64,000 nt of DNA from Sphingobacteriaceae bacterium (lineage in GTDB: Bacteria > Bacteroidota > Bacteroidia > B-17B0 > Aurantibacillaceae). The notes beneath the pieces are model-generated. The model was given only the letters and a program-made list of their open reading frames with translations. It did not search any database and was not told where the DNA came from. The stretch spans positions 47,666 through 111,665 of the forward strand of contig JAHEYC010000001.1 in the NCBI GenBank assembly GCA_023251775.1, read 5' to 3'. Of this stretch, positions 56,176-63,614 are shown in pieces; position 1 is the stretch's first letter; every line of letters begins with the position of its first letter. The translations under genes and the position numbers were made by a program.

Positions 56176-56188
56176 ACATCATGCCAAG
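56176..56188 (-). promoter_or_regulatory. Anti-terminator arm in the second leader
   Basis: The minus strand reads CTTGGCATGATGT and can pair over 13 positions (10 Watson-Crick, 3 G-T) with ACGTCATGCTGAG at 56149-56161, the inner part of the terminator. It covers the last codons and the stop of the leader ORF. Overlap with the outer terminator stem is only three bases, so disruption would be partial. Confidence 0.5.
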
Positions 56189-56250
56189 CTGTTCATTATC
56201 ATACAGCAACAACAATATTCGTATTTTATATGGATATAATTCTTTTTCAT
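56179..56250 (-). CDS. Cys/Met leader peptide 2, between sulfite reductase and cobA
   Basis: A 23-codon frame: MKKNYIHIKYEY, then four consecutive Cys codons (TGT TGT TGC TGT, 56203-56214), then Met-Ile-Met, then NSLA and TGA. Its ATG overlaps the sulfite reductase stop codon as ATGA (56247-56250), so ribosomes finishing that gene could re-start here. A terminator follows 4 bases after the stop. A run of four Cys in a peptide this small is very unlikely by chance and fits ribosome stalling when charged tRNA-Cys is scarce. It was too short to be found by ordinary gene calling. Confidence 0.82.
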   Translation of the reverse strand: MKKNYIHIKYEYCCCCMIMNSLA

Positions 56251-58370
56251 TTTATTTCTTCCAATACTTCTTCTTTTATTTTTTCTCTATAAGCTTTAAC
56301 ATCATTCACAAATTGTTTTGCTTCGTTGAAATAGCTAACAGAAAATTCTTCAGTTGGTTCATTCTTATTTATTTGTAGTACTAATTCCTTGAACGATTTA
56401 AATTCACCCGTTTCAACAAAATGCTTATCAAAATCAGAAATTAATGTGTGATGTGTATTTACATGAACGCCTTTATTCAATAATAATCCCTTTGCCGCAT
56501 GAATAAATGAGGCATAACTGTAATAGATGCTATCACCAAATTGTTTGTTCTCGTGTGCTTCGGCGCTCCATGCTAATTTTTCGTCTGCTTCAAAAAATAA
56601 AGTTTGAACAAGGTCAATAATTACACCGGCACATTCGCCTACGCCGATCTCCGTTTTAAATTTTTCTTCCGAGCCCCAATCAAAATATTCATCGGCATTT
56701 AAATTCGAATTATCGCCAATAGGTTTCAATAATTGGTAAAAGTGATCTTTCCCTTTTCTGTCGTAATACGAATTAAAATATTCTCCTTCCGCAGCACCAT
56801 TTTCAAAATCGTCAAATAACTTTCTCAATACGTCAGGAGCTCTTTTGCTTGCAACTTTAATTACTTTTTCGGCAATTCTTCCTTTGCCATTTCCTAATGT
56901 TCCACCGCCTAATAATACTTGTAAGGCAGGGACCACATTTGTCCCCACTTTAAAAGAACTTCCATGAAAACCAATTTGCGCTAGGCCATGTTGTCCGCAC
57001 GAATTCATGCAACCACTTATTTTTATTTTGATATCGTGATTGTAAATTAATTCGGGATACTCTGTATAAATAACTTTTTCTAATTCAACGGAAATATTTG
57101 TACTGTTTGAAATTGCTAAATTACATGTGTCTGTACCCGGACAAGCCGTAATATCTCCCACCGAATCAAAACCCGGAGTAACCAAGTCCAATTCTTTCAA
57201 TTCCTCATATAAATAGATCAATTCCTCTGTTGGTACATGTTTTAATAAAAAGCCTTGGTTAATTGTTATTCTGATATCTTCTGAAGAAGCGTACGAATCA
57301 ATAATTTCTGCCAACTCTCTTGCTTTTACAGAAGAGATATTTCCGAGCAATACTTTAATATATACACCATGTAAACCTTTTTGTTTTTGGTTGAAGGTAT
57401 TTGTTGCTAACCATTTTCTAAAGTCAGTTGAGTTATTGTATGGGATTTCGGTATTCTCTTTTGCTTCTACTTTTGGTTCAAACGCTTCGGCATTTCTTTC
57501 AATTTTTACCGTATGATTTAAAAGTGCCTTCTCTTCTTCACTAGTTAATTTGATGAACTCTGCAGCACCAATTTTATTGATCAAATATTTAATTCGTGCT
57601 TTGTGGCGACTAACTCTTTCTCCATAGCGATCAAATACGCGAATGCTTGCTTCTACAAATGGAATTAATTTATCCTCGTGCAAAAATTCGTAAGCGGTTT
57701 GTGCTAAAAATGGTTGAGCTCCTAAACCACCACCAATTAAAACTTTAAAACCTCTTTCATTTTGTTCATTTACTTTGGGAATAAAACCAAAGTCATGAAT
57801 GTATGTAAAGGCCGTATCTTTCTCATTATTTGAAAAAGCGATTTTTATTTTACGTCCTAATTCTTGTCCGAACGGCTTACGCAAAAAGTATTTGAACAAA
57901 GCATCAGCATAAGGTGAAACATCAAAAGGTTCGTTGATATCAATTCCTGCTTCGGGTGAAGCAGTAATATTTCTCACCGTATTTCCGCAAGCTTCGCGCA
58001 GGGTAATATCATCTTGCTCTAATTTTGCCCAAAGCTCAGGTGTTCTATCCAAACTCACATGATGAATTTGAATATCCTGACGCGTAGTTAAATGTAAATT
58101 TCCGTTTGAGTATTCATCGCTGATATCGGCGATGCGTACTAATTGTTTGGTACTTATTTTACCGAACGGTAATTTAATGCGGATCATTTGTACGCCTTGC
58201 TGACGTTGACCATAAACTCCGCGAGCTAAGCGCAGACTCCTGAATTTTTCCGGGTTAATTATTCCTTCTTTAAATTCACGGATCTTTTTATCAAGATCAA
58301 TAATATCTTTTTCTACCAATGCTTTGGTGGAGTGATCTATCAATTCTAATTCTGTTCTGAAACTTTGCAT
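56247..58370 (-). CDS. Ferredoxin-type sulfite (or nitrite) reductase with C-terminal HEPN domain
   Basis: Six-electron reduction of sulfite to sulfide in the cytoplasm. The 707 residues hold two ferredoxin-like/siroheme repeats (about 45-300 and 315-560); the siroheme-[4Fe-4S] ligands are CPGTDTC (Cys410, Cys416) and CMNSC (Cys454, Cys458). An added domain of about 120 residues (about 585-707, LFFEADEKLAWSAEAHEN ... FIHAAKGLLLNKGV) looks like a HEPN helical domain. Family members in Bacteroidota are often annotated nitrite reductase; the operon argues for sulfite. It is the first gene of the sulfur operon, with attenuators on both sides. Confidence 0.9.
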   Translation of the reverse strand: MQSFRTELELIDHSTKALVEKDIIDLDKKIREFKEGIINPEKFRSLRLARGVYGQRQQGVQMIRIKLPFGKISTKQLVRIADISDEYSNGNLHLTTRQDIQIHHVSLDRTPELWAKLEQDDITLREACGNTVRNITASPEAGIDINEPFDVSPYADALFKYFLRKPFGQELGRKIKIAFSNNEKDTAFTYIHDFGFIPKVNEQNERGFKVLIGGGLGAQPFLAQTAYEFLHEDKLIPFVEASIRVFDRYGERVSRHKARIKYLINKIGAAEFIKLTSEEEKALLNHTVKIERNAEAFEPKVEAKENTEIPYNNSTDFRKWLATNTFNQKQKGLHGVYIKVLLGNISSVKARELAEIIDSYASSEDIRITINQGFLLKHVPTEELIYLYEELKELDLVTPGFDSVGDITACPGTDTCNLAISNSTNISVELEKVIYTEYPELIYNHDIKIKISGCMNSCGQHGLAQIGFHGSSFKVGTNVVPALQVLLGGGTLGNGKGRIAEKVIKVASKRAPDVLRKLFDDFENGAAEGEYFNSYYDRKGKDHFYQLLKPIGDNSNLNADEYFDWGSEEKFKTEIGVGECAGVIIDLVQTLFFEADEKLAWSAEAHENKQFGDSIYYSYASFIHAAKGLLLNKGVHVNTHHTLISDFDKHFVETGEFKSFKELVLQINKNEPTEEFSVSYFNEAKQFVNDVKAYREKIKEEVLEEIK

Positions 58371-58398
58371 AAATTTTTTTTGGTATTATTATTAAATT

Positions 58399-58429
58399 AA
58401 AAAGCCCTTCGCGCTATCAACGGAAGGGC
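58399..58429 (-). terminator. Intrinsic terminator of the first attenuator (before sulfite reductase)
   Basis: On the minus strand GCCCTTC (58423-58429) and GAAGGGC (58404-58410) form a 7-bp stem, extendable by C-G and G-C pairs past a bulge, followed by five T. It lies 20 bases after the leader stop codon and about 30 before the reductase start, where a plain terminator would silence the operon. Confidence 0.9.
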
Positions 58430-58448
58430 CTTAATGAAAGAAATATCA

Positions 58449-58487
58449 TTACCACATCCGTTGAGGATCACACATCATGCAGCACAT
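58449..58487 (-). CDS. Cys/Met leader peptide 1 of the sulfur operon
   Basis: A 12-codon frame reading MCCMMCDPQRMW then TAA. Three Cys and four Met (with the start) in 12 codons matches the end products of the operon. It begins about 45 bases after the predicted transcription start and ends 20 bases before the terminator. Codons CAA CGG ATG TGG overlap the anti-terminator arm, so a ribosome that finishes the peptide would cover that arm while one stalled at the Cys/Met codons would leave it free. No Shine-Dalgarno is visible, as is common in this phylum. Confidence 0.85.
   Translation of the reverse strand: MCCMMCDPQRMW
58452..58464 (-). promoter_or_regulatory. Anti-terminator arm in the first leader
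   Basis: TCAACGGA (58457-58464) is perfectly complementary to TCCGTTGA at 58417-58424 in the terminator. With one mismatch and one bulge, G at 58455 and GG at 58452-58453 can also pair with the CCC at 58426-58428. This would occupy most of the terminator 5' arm. Confidence 0.65.
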
Positions 58488-58537
58488 GTTGCGTTTTGAT
58501 AATTTGATATTTATAACAACACCTATCATAGTGACTA

Positions 58538-58568
58538 CAAAGTAACGGCACTTAAATGAGTCTGTCAA
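58538..58568 (-). promoter_or_regulatory. Predicted promoter of the sulfur operon
   Basis: On the minus strand TTGACA (58568-58563) is the -33 region. From TTG, a spacer of 20 bases leads to TTACTTTG (58545-58538), one change from TAnnTTTG. Transcription would begin near 58531, giving a leader of about 160 bases. Confidence 0.6.
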
Positions 58569-58591
58569 GCAAAGGGACAATTATTTTCTAT

Positions 58592-58616
58592 ATATCCTAT
58601 GGGCATAATAGGATAT
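58592..58616. promoter_or_regulatory. Perfect inverted repeat, candidate operator
   Basis: ATATCCTAT (58592-58600), spacer GGGCATA, ATAGGATAT (58608-58616). It is 24 bases upstream of the sulfur operon -33 element and about 100 bases before the divergent transporter gene. The symmetry suggests a dimeric regulator site. The rest of the 344-base gap from 58371 to 58714 is accounted for by the leader, terminator and promoter, with AT-rich sequence before the transporter. Confidence 0.55.
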
Positions 58617-58714
58617 TTTAAGCTGTATAGCCCGTCATTACTGAATTTTATTAAATTTTACAACGTTTACTTTTTTACATTTCAAAGGGTTTTTTAATCC
58701 GTATCTTCGCTTTA

Positions 58715-60061
58715 ATGAGTGCTAATACCCCCAAATTACCCCTTAAGATCATGTTCATTTACGCCTTTGGCATGATGGGCTGGAGCGTTTTGGTGAATTT
58801 GATAAGCGTGATTTTAGTTTATTTGTACTTACCTCCCGCAACTAGCGGATTACCTTCTCTTATAACTCAAGTCACAATTTTCGGGATCTTTAATGCTATT
58901 GCATTAATTACAGCAGGCGGAAGATTGGTCGATGCTATTTACGATCCATTCATTGCTCAGTTTAGCGATAGAAGTACAAACCCGAAAGGGCGACGAACAC
59001 CGATCATGAAACTCGCCATCATTCCTTCGATCATTTTTTGCTTTCTTGTATTTTATCCTTTGCATCAAAACGAAAGTTCTTCAAATATTATTTGGTTAAT
59101 TATTACACTCGTCCTTTTTTACGTGGCATCTACCAGTTATATCATTCCTTATAATGCCTTATTGCCTGAACTTGCGAAAACCGCCGATGAAAAAGTAAAA
59201 TTGGCGACTTGGCAATCGCTGGGTTATGTTTTTGGAATTGCCATCGCATCAAACGCATTTAATTTAACGGATGCTTTGCAAAACGGATGCGGAATTGAAT
59301 CGAAGATCACTGCTTTACAAATTACCGTTTTAATTATGGCTGTTCTTGCCGGAATTTTTATGTTGATCACCGCATTTTTTATTGACGAGAAAAAATATTG
59401 TACATCGCACCCAAGTTCAATTCCTATTAAAGCAGCATTAAAGCAAACGTTGACTAATAAGAATTTTTTATTATTTGTTGTGGCTGATTTTTCCTATTTC
59501 ATTTCAGTTACTATTATCACTTCCGGTTTAATGTATTTTGTAACCGTATTACTTCAATTACCCGAAAGTATTGGCAATACATTAATGATGACGATGGTTT
59601 TGGTTTCTTTTATTTTTTATCCTATCACAACTTTCTTCGCCAATAAAATTGGAAAGAAGCGGATCGTTCTATTCTCTTTGGCTTTATTGGGTTTTATTTT
59701 CTTGGGAATATTTTTCCTTGGGAGATCAACTATTGATGCTAAAGTTCAGATCTATACGCTTATTGGTTTAGCTGCTATTCCATTGGCGTCGCTGAATATT
59801 TTACCAAATGCTATTTTAGCCGAGATCATTGAAAAAGACAGTAAAGATACCGGACAAAACAAGGAAGCTATTTATTTTGCTGTGCGATACTTTTTTGTGA
59901 AAGTGGCGCAAACGTTTGGAATTGCTTTGTTTGCTATGTTACTTATTTACGGTAAAGATGTGGGGAATGATCTTGGGGTGAGGTTGAATGGATTGCTTGG
60001 GTTTGGATTGTGTATTGTTGCGGCTATTATTTTTACACGTTTTAAAGAGATAGAGCGTTAA
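58715..60061 (+). CDS. MFS transporter of the GPH (glycoside-pentoside-hexuronide) family
   Basis: 448 residues with about 12 membrane helices. The loop after helix 2 has the GPH signature DAIYDPFIAQFSDRSTNPKGRRTPIM (positions about 77-102), with the Asp pair that couples sugar to cation in MelB. The central loop between helices 6 and 7 is long. Such proteins are cation-coupled sugar symporters. It is divergent from the sulfur operon, and its substrate is unknown; no glycosidase gene is nearby. Confidence 0.88.
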   Translation: MSANTPKLPLKIMFIYAFGMMGWSVLVNLISVILVYLYLPPATSGLPSLITQVTIFGIFNAIALITAGGRLVDAIYDPFIAQFSDRSTNPKGRRTPIMKLAIIPSIIFCFLVFYPLHQNESSSNIIWLIITLVLFYVASTSYIIPYNALLPELAKTADEKVKLATWQSLGYVFGIAIASNAFNLTDALQNGCGIESKITALQITVLIMAVLAGIFMLITAFFIDEKKYCTSHPSSIPIKAALKQTLTNKNFLLFVVADFSYFISVTIITSGLMYFVTVLLQLPESIGNTLMMTMVLVSFIFYPITTFFANKIGKKRIVLFSLALLGFIFLGIFFLGRSTIDAKVQIYTLIGLAAIPLASLNILPNAILAEIIEKDSKDTGQNKEAIYFAVRYFFVKVAQTFGIALFAMLLIYGKDVGNDLGVRLNGLLGFGLCIVAAIIFTRFKEIER

Positions 60062-60065
60062 TTCT

Positions 60066-60180
60066 TTAACCACGAAAAGCACGAAAATTAGAGGCAACAC
60101 GAAAAACACAAAAACATTTCGTGACCTCGTGTAGAAGTTTCGTGCCTTTCGTGTCAAAGTTTTGTGTCTTTCGTGGTTAA
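60066..60180. repeat. CCACGAAA-type palindromic element, copy 1
   Basis: Terminal arms TTAACCACGAAA (60066-60077) and TTTCGTGGTTAA (60169-60180) are perfect 12-base inverted repeats. Inside are repeated CACGAAA words and GAGGCAACACGAAA. It fills the gap between the convergent transporter and Cfa genes and resembles the inverted element at 62269-62363. Confidence 0.85.
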
Positions 60181-60187
60181 AAAGGGA

Positions 60188-61426
60188 TTACCTTATAACA
60201 TTATTCGGCCTCACATAAACCATCTGCAACACATTAATATTCCGCATTACAAACGCCGCTTCACAATAGCATAAATAATAATTCCATTTTCTTACAAAAG
60301 CATTATCAAATCCTAGTTTATTTATTTGAGGGAGATTGGCGTTGAACTGATCGCGCCACATGGCTAAAGTTTTTCCGTAATCTAAACCAAGATCTTTTAG
60401 ATCTAATAACGTTAGATCGCCTGTATCATTAATGGCTTTATTGATCGCAGCCACGGAAGGAAGCAAAGAGCCGGGGAAAATATGTTTTTGGATCCAATCT
60501 ACACCGTTCTTTAAACTTTCAAAACGCGAATCAGGACAAGTAATTACTTGTAAAGCCAAAATTCCATTCTTCTTTAATAATTCATGACATTTTCTGAAAT
60601 AGGTCTCGTAATAATTTGCCCCCACCGCTTCCAACATCTCAACGGAAACTATTTTATCAAATTGTCCTTCTAATTTTCTGTAATCTTGAATAACGATCTC
60701 TACTTTATGTTCTAAATTTTCTTTGACAACTTTTTCTTTCGCTAATTTATATTGCTCTTCAGAAATTGTGATGCTCGTAACTTTACAACCATAATTCTTC
60801 GCCATGTAAATGGCATTTCCGCCCCAACCGCTGCCAATTTCCAAAACGTGATCATCGGGTTTTAATTTTAGTTGCTTGCACAAACGATCGTACTTCATTA
60901 ATTGCGCTTGCTCTAAACTCATTCCTTCTTCTTTAAAATACGCGCCTGAGTAGGTCATTGTAGAATCTAAGAACGTAGCAAAGAAATCATTATTAAGATC
61001 ATAATGCGCCGAAATATTTTTACGAGAGCCTTTTAAATTATTATCGCGTTTTGAATGATAAATGACATTGAAAAATTTCAGAATATTTAAAACCGCCGAT
61101 CGTGTTGAACTTCCCGAAACTGTTGGTGCATTATCTACATTTATCAAAAACCATTTGATCACGTTCGTTATACTATCTGTATCCCAATCGCCATCAACGT
61201 AAGCTTCACCAAAACCAATATCGCCGTATAGAACGCAACGTTTAAAAAAACTCGATCGGTTAACGGTAACATTTGCTACAACATTTCCTGTTCCATCTCC
61301 TAATTGAATTTGTTCTCCGCCGGGCATGGTAATATTCATTGTGCCCTTGTCCATTTTTGAAAGCATGCTCAATATGAGCTTTTCGTAAAACGGACGTTTT
61401 GTTTGAGAAATGACGGCGATCGACAT
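60188..61426 (-). CDS. cfa: Cyclopropane-fatty-acid-phospholipid synthase family methyltransferase
   Basis: SAM-dependent methyl or methylene transfer to unsaturated acyl chains of membrane lipids. 412 residues with an N-terminal lipid-binding region, the SAM motif VLEIGSGWGGNAIYMAKNYG near 195-215, TSITISEEQYKLAK, and KIVSVEMLEAVGANYYETYF. Following genes (DUF1365, FAD oxidoreductase) form a known conserved neighbourhood with Cfa-like enzymes in bacteria that modify lipids under oxidative stress. The C-terminal FVRKWNYYLCYCEAAFVMRNI is normal. Confidence 0.92.
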   Translation of the reverse strand: MSIAVISQTKRPFYEKLILSMLSKMDKGTMNITMPGGEQIQLGDGTGNVVANVTVNRSSFFKRCVLYGDIGFGEAYVDGDWDTDSITNVIKWFLINVDNAPTVSGSSTRSAVLNILKFFNVIYHSKRDNNLKGSRKNISAHYDLNNDFFATFLDSTMTYSGAYFKEEGMSLEQAQLMKYDRLCKQLKLKPDDHVLEIGSGWGGNAIYMAKNYGCKVTSITISEEQYKLAKEKVVKENLEHKVEIVIQDYRKLEGQFDKIVSVEMLEAVGANYYETYFRKCHELLKKNGILALQVITCPDSRFESLKNGVDWIQKHIFPGSLLPSVAAINKAINDTGDLTLLDLKDLGLDYGKTLAMWRDQFNANLPQINKLGFDNAFVRKWNYYLCYCEAAFVMRNINVLQMVYVRPNNVIR

Positions 61427-61456
61427 GATTATTCTACTCTAAATATACGAATATCT

Positions 61457-62248
61457 TTAGTTATCGGTTTTATTGAAAACATCTTTTTGCAACTCGGGAA
61501 ATTCCGCTTTTTTGTAATACCGTATCTTCTTGAACCACAACAGCAAAGCATTCCAATGGATAAGGGTCATGATCCATAACGGAATTAAAGGGAAACGAAT
61601 GGCATACCAAACTAAGTTAGCATTTGTTAAGGGCTTTTTGGTGCCCGTTAATGTACTAATGAAAAAACGCTTGCCTTCCTTGTGATCATCAATGCGAATA
61701 TTCAATTTTTCTCCCGGAATATTAAGATCAAAATCAAAATTGGCATCATGCGCAATGAATGGAGAAACGTAAAAGTGTTTTGTTGTATTTAATTTGAATG
61801 CATTATCCTTTAGCTGATCTTTCCCTAAAAAGAATGGTTTCATTTCGCGGAATGTATTACTCACTTCTGCAACACAACACAGCGGCTGATCATTTTTATC
61901 GTAACAATAATAAAATGAAACGGGATTAAAATTATAACCAAGCACATTCAAATTTGTAAGCAACATTATTTTTCCAATAGGTTCGGTAATTCCATTTTGA
62001 GACATATAATTGATGATATGCTCTTTTGTGCTTTTTGAATCATCAGGCTTTTCAATTGGCAAGCGCAAATGTTCTTTTTCTTTGAAACTAAAAAAGTTGA
62101 ATTTGTTGTGGCTTATGAGGAAGAATTTTTTTAGTTGATCCAATTCATCAAGATCTATATAGAACATAAAAACTTTGTAATGAAATTTGTGTGGCTTTGG
62201 AGAAAGCCGATTATGCATTACTAAAGCACTATAAAGACATGAATTCAT
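61457..62248 (-). CDS. DUF1365 protein
   Basis: 263 residues of the DUF1365 family: the start MNSCLYSALVMHNRLSPKPH and the mid-chain NPVSFYYCYDKNDQPLCCVAEVSNTF are diagnostic. There is one hydrophobic segment near the C-terminus (FPLIPLWIMTLIHWNALLLWF), so it may attach to the membrane. The biochemical function is not established; the family is encoded beside Cfa-like methyltransferases and amine-oxidase-like flavoproteins. Confidence 0.88.
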   Translation of the reverse strand: MNSCLYSALVMHNRLSPKPHKFHYKVFMFYIDLDELDQLKKFFLISHNKFNFFSFKEKEHLRLPIEKPDDSKSTKEHIINYMSQNGITEPIGKIMLLTNLNVLGYNFNPVSFYYCYDKNDQPLCCVAEVSNTFREMKPFFLGKDQLKDNAFKLNTTKHFYVSPFIAHDANFDFDLNIPGEKLNIRIDDHKEGKRFFISTLTGTKKPLTNANLVWYAIRFPLIPLWIMTLIHWNALLLWFKKIRYYKKAEFPELQKDVFNKTDN

Positions 62249-62268
62249 TTTATCAAAGTTAGCCCTTT

Positions 62269-62363
62269 TTAACCACGAAAGACACGAAATGTTTACACGA
62301 AAAACACGAAATCGATTTAGTGCATTTCGTGTTGCCTCTCCATTTCGTGCTTTTCGTGGTTAA
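62269..62363. repeat. CCACGAAA-type palindromic element, copy 2 (inverted)
   Basis: Terminal arms TTAACCACGAAA (62269-62280) and TTTCGTGGTTAA (62352-62363). In reverse complement it matches copy 1 through TTAACCACGAAAAGCACGAAA-like text and GAGGCAACACGAAA, then diverges. It lies between the FAD oxidoreductase stop and the DUF1365 start, inside an otherwise compact gene group. Confidence 0.85.
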
Positions 62364-62369
62364 ATGCCT

Positions 62370-63614
62370 CTAAAAACCTTTACACAATTCAACAGCACTC
62401 GCATACGCATCCTCATGAAACCCATACTTAAAATAGCTTCCACAAAAATACACCGGTCCGGTTTTGTTAAGTTCTTGAAGTTTCTCCTGCGCATTCATCG
62501 CTGCCACATCAAATAAAGGATGTTCGTATTCAATTTCTTTGATGATCTTGGTTTTATCAACCGTTCCTTCCAAAGCATTTATCGAAACAAAATAGTTCTT
62601 CTTTTTTGAAACGCCTTGTAAACTGTTCATCCAATAAATTGTTGTTGGAAGGAGCTTACCGTTTTTTTCTTCAATTCTATAATTCCAACTGCTCCAGGTT
62701 AATTTTGTTTTTGGCATGATGTTCTCATCGGTATGAACTGTGGCCATATTCTTTTCGTATTTAAATGTAGAAAGTAATTGTTTTTCTATAGAAGAAGCAT
62801 CACTTAAAAACGAAAGTGTTTGATCGCCATGCGAAGCACAGATCACTTTATCAAAATTAGCGCTTGTTCCATCCTTGAATTTTATGGTTACCCCACTCTT
62901 CTCTCGTGTTAAACCAATTACTTTTTTGTTGACATGAATTTTATCTTTAAAAGGCTTAATTAAAATTTCTTTATACGACTGCGATCCGTTTTCCAATGTA
63001 TACCATTGATGCTGCGTATTCAATCCCAAAAATCCGTGATTTTTAAAAAAACGAATGAGTGTTATGGCAGGGAAATCCAACATTTTCTCCATGGGCGTAC
63101 TCCAAACGGCCGAACTCATGGGAATTAAATATTTCCATAACATATCTTCTCCAAAACCAAATTCATCTATGTATTGCTTTAAGGTATGGTTATGATAGCG
63201 CTCATCATTTAAAATTTCAATGCTAATTTTATTGAAACGCGTGATCTGAGTTAGCATTTTTATATACTTGGGACTAAAAATATTTTTCCTCTGAGCAAAT
63301 AAGCCATTTAATCCCGAACCGCAATATTCTAAACCTGTTGGAATATGTTGTACGCTAAACGACATATCTGTTTTTTTGATCGGCGCTTTTATTTCATCAA
63401 ATAATTTACAAAGATTGGGATAGGTGGCAAAATTAAATACCATAAAGCCAGTATCCATATGCACCAATTGTCCATCCTCTTCTACCGAAACTGTATTTGT
63501 ATGTCCGCCCACATAATCGTTTTGCTCGAACATGGTAATATCATACTTCTTCTGCAACAAATGCGCGCAGCCCATTCCAGCAATCCCTGTTCCTATGATG
63601 GCTAATTTTTGCAT
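62370..63614 (-). CDS. FAD-dependent amine-oxidase-like oxidoreductase
   Basis: 414 residues with an N-terminal FAD dinucleotide-binding motif (IIGTGIAGMGCAHLLQKKYD ... FEQNDYVGGHTNTV) and a C-terminal FAD-contact region (GPVYFCGSYFKYGFHEDAYASAVELC). This is the COG2907-type flavoprotein regularly encoded with DUF1365 and Cfa proteins; related proteins are proposed to desaturate or oxidise modified fatty acids. Its ATG overlaps the stop of the hydrolase gene upstream by one base. Confidence 0.88.
   Translation of the reverse strand: MQKLAIIGTGIAGMGCAHLLQKKYDITMFEQNDYVGGHTNTVSVEEDGQLVHMDTGFMVFNFATYPNLCKLFDEIKAPIKKTDMSFSVQHIPTGLEYCGSGLNGLFAQRKNIFSPKYIKMLTQITRFNKISIEILNDERYHNHTLKQYIDEFGFGEDMLWKYLIPMSSAVWSTPMEKMLDFPAITLIRFFKNHGFLGLNTQHQWYTLENGSQSYKEILIKPFKDKIHVNKKVIGLTREKSGVTIKFKDGTSANFDKVICASHGDQTLSFLSDASSIEKQLLSTFKYEKNMATVHTDENIMPKTKLTWSSWNYRIEEKNGKLLPTTIYWMNSLQGVSKKKNYFVSINALEGTVDKTKIIKEIEYEHPLFDVAAMNAQEKLQELNKTGPVYFCGSYFKYGFHEDAYASAVELCKGF

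Noticed and set aside
58370..58540. SAM riboswitch ahead of the sulfur operon
   Set aside because: The leader was inspected for a SAM-I or SAM-II-like multi-helix core because such elements control sulfur genes. The conserved space is instead taken by a translated Cys/Met ORF and its terminator, and no four-way junction could be drawn.
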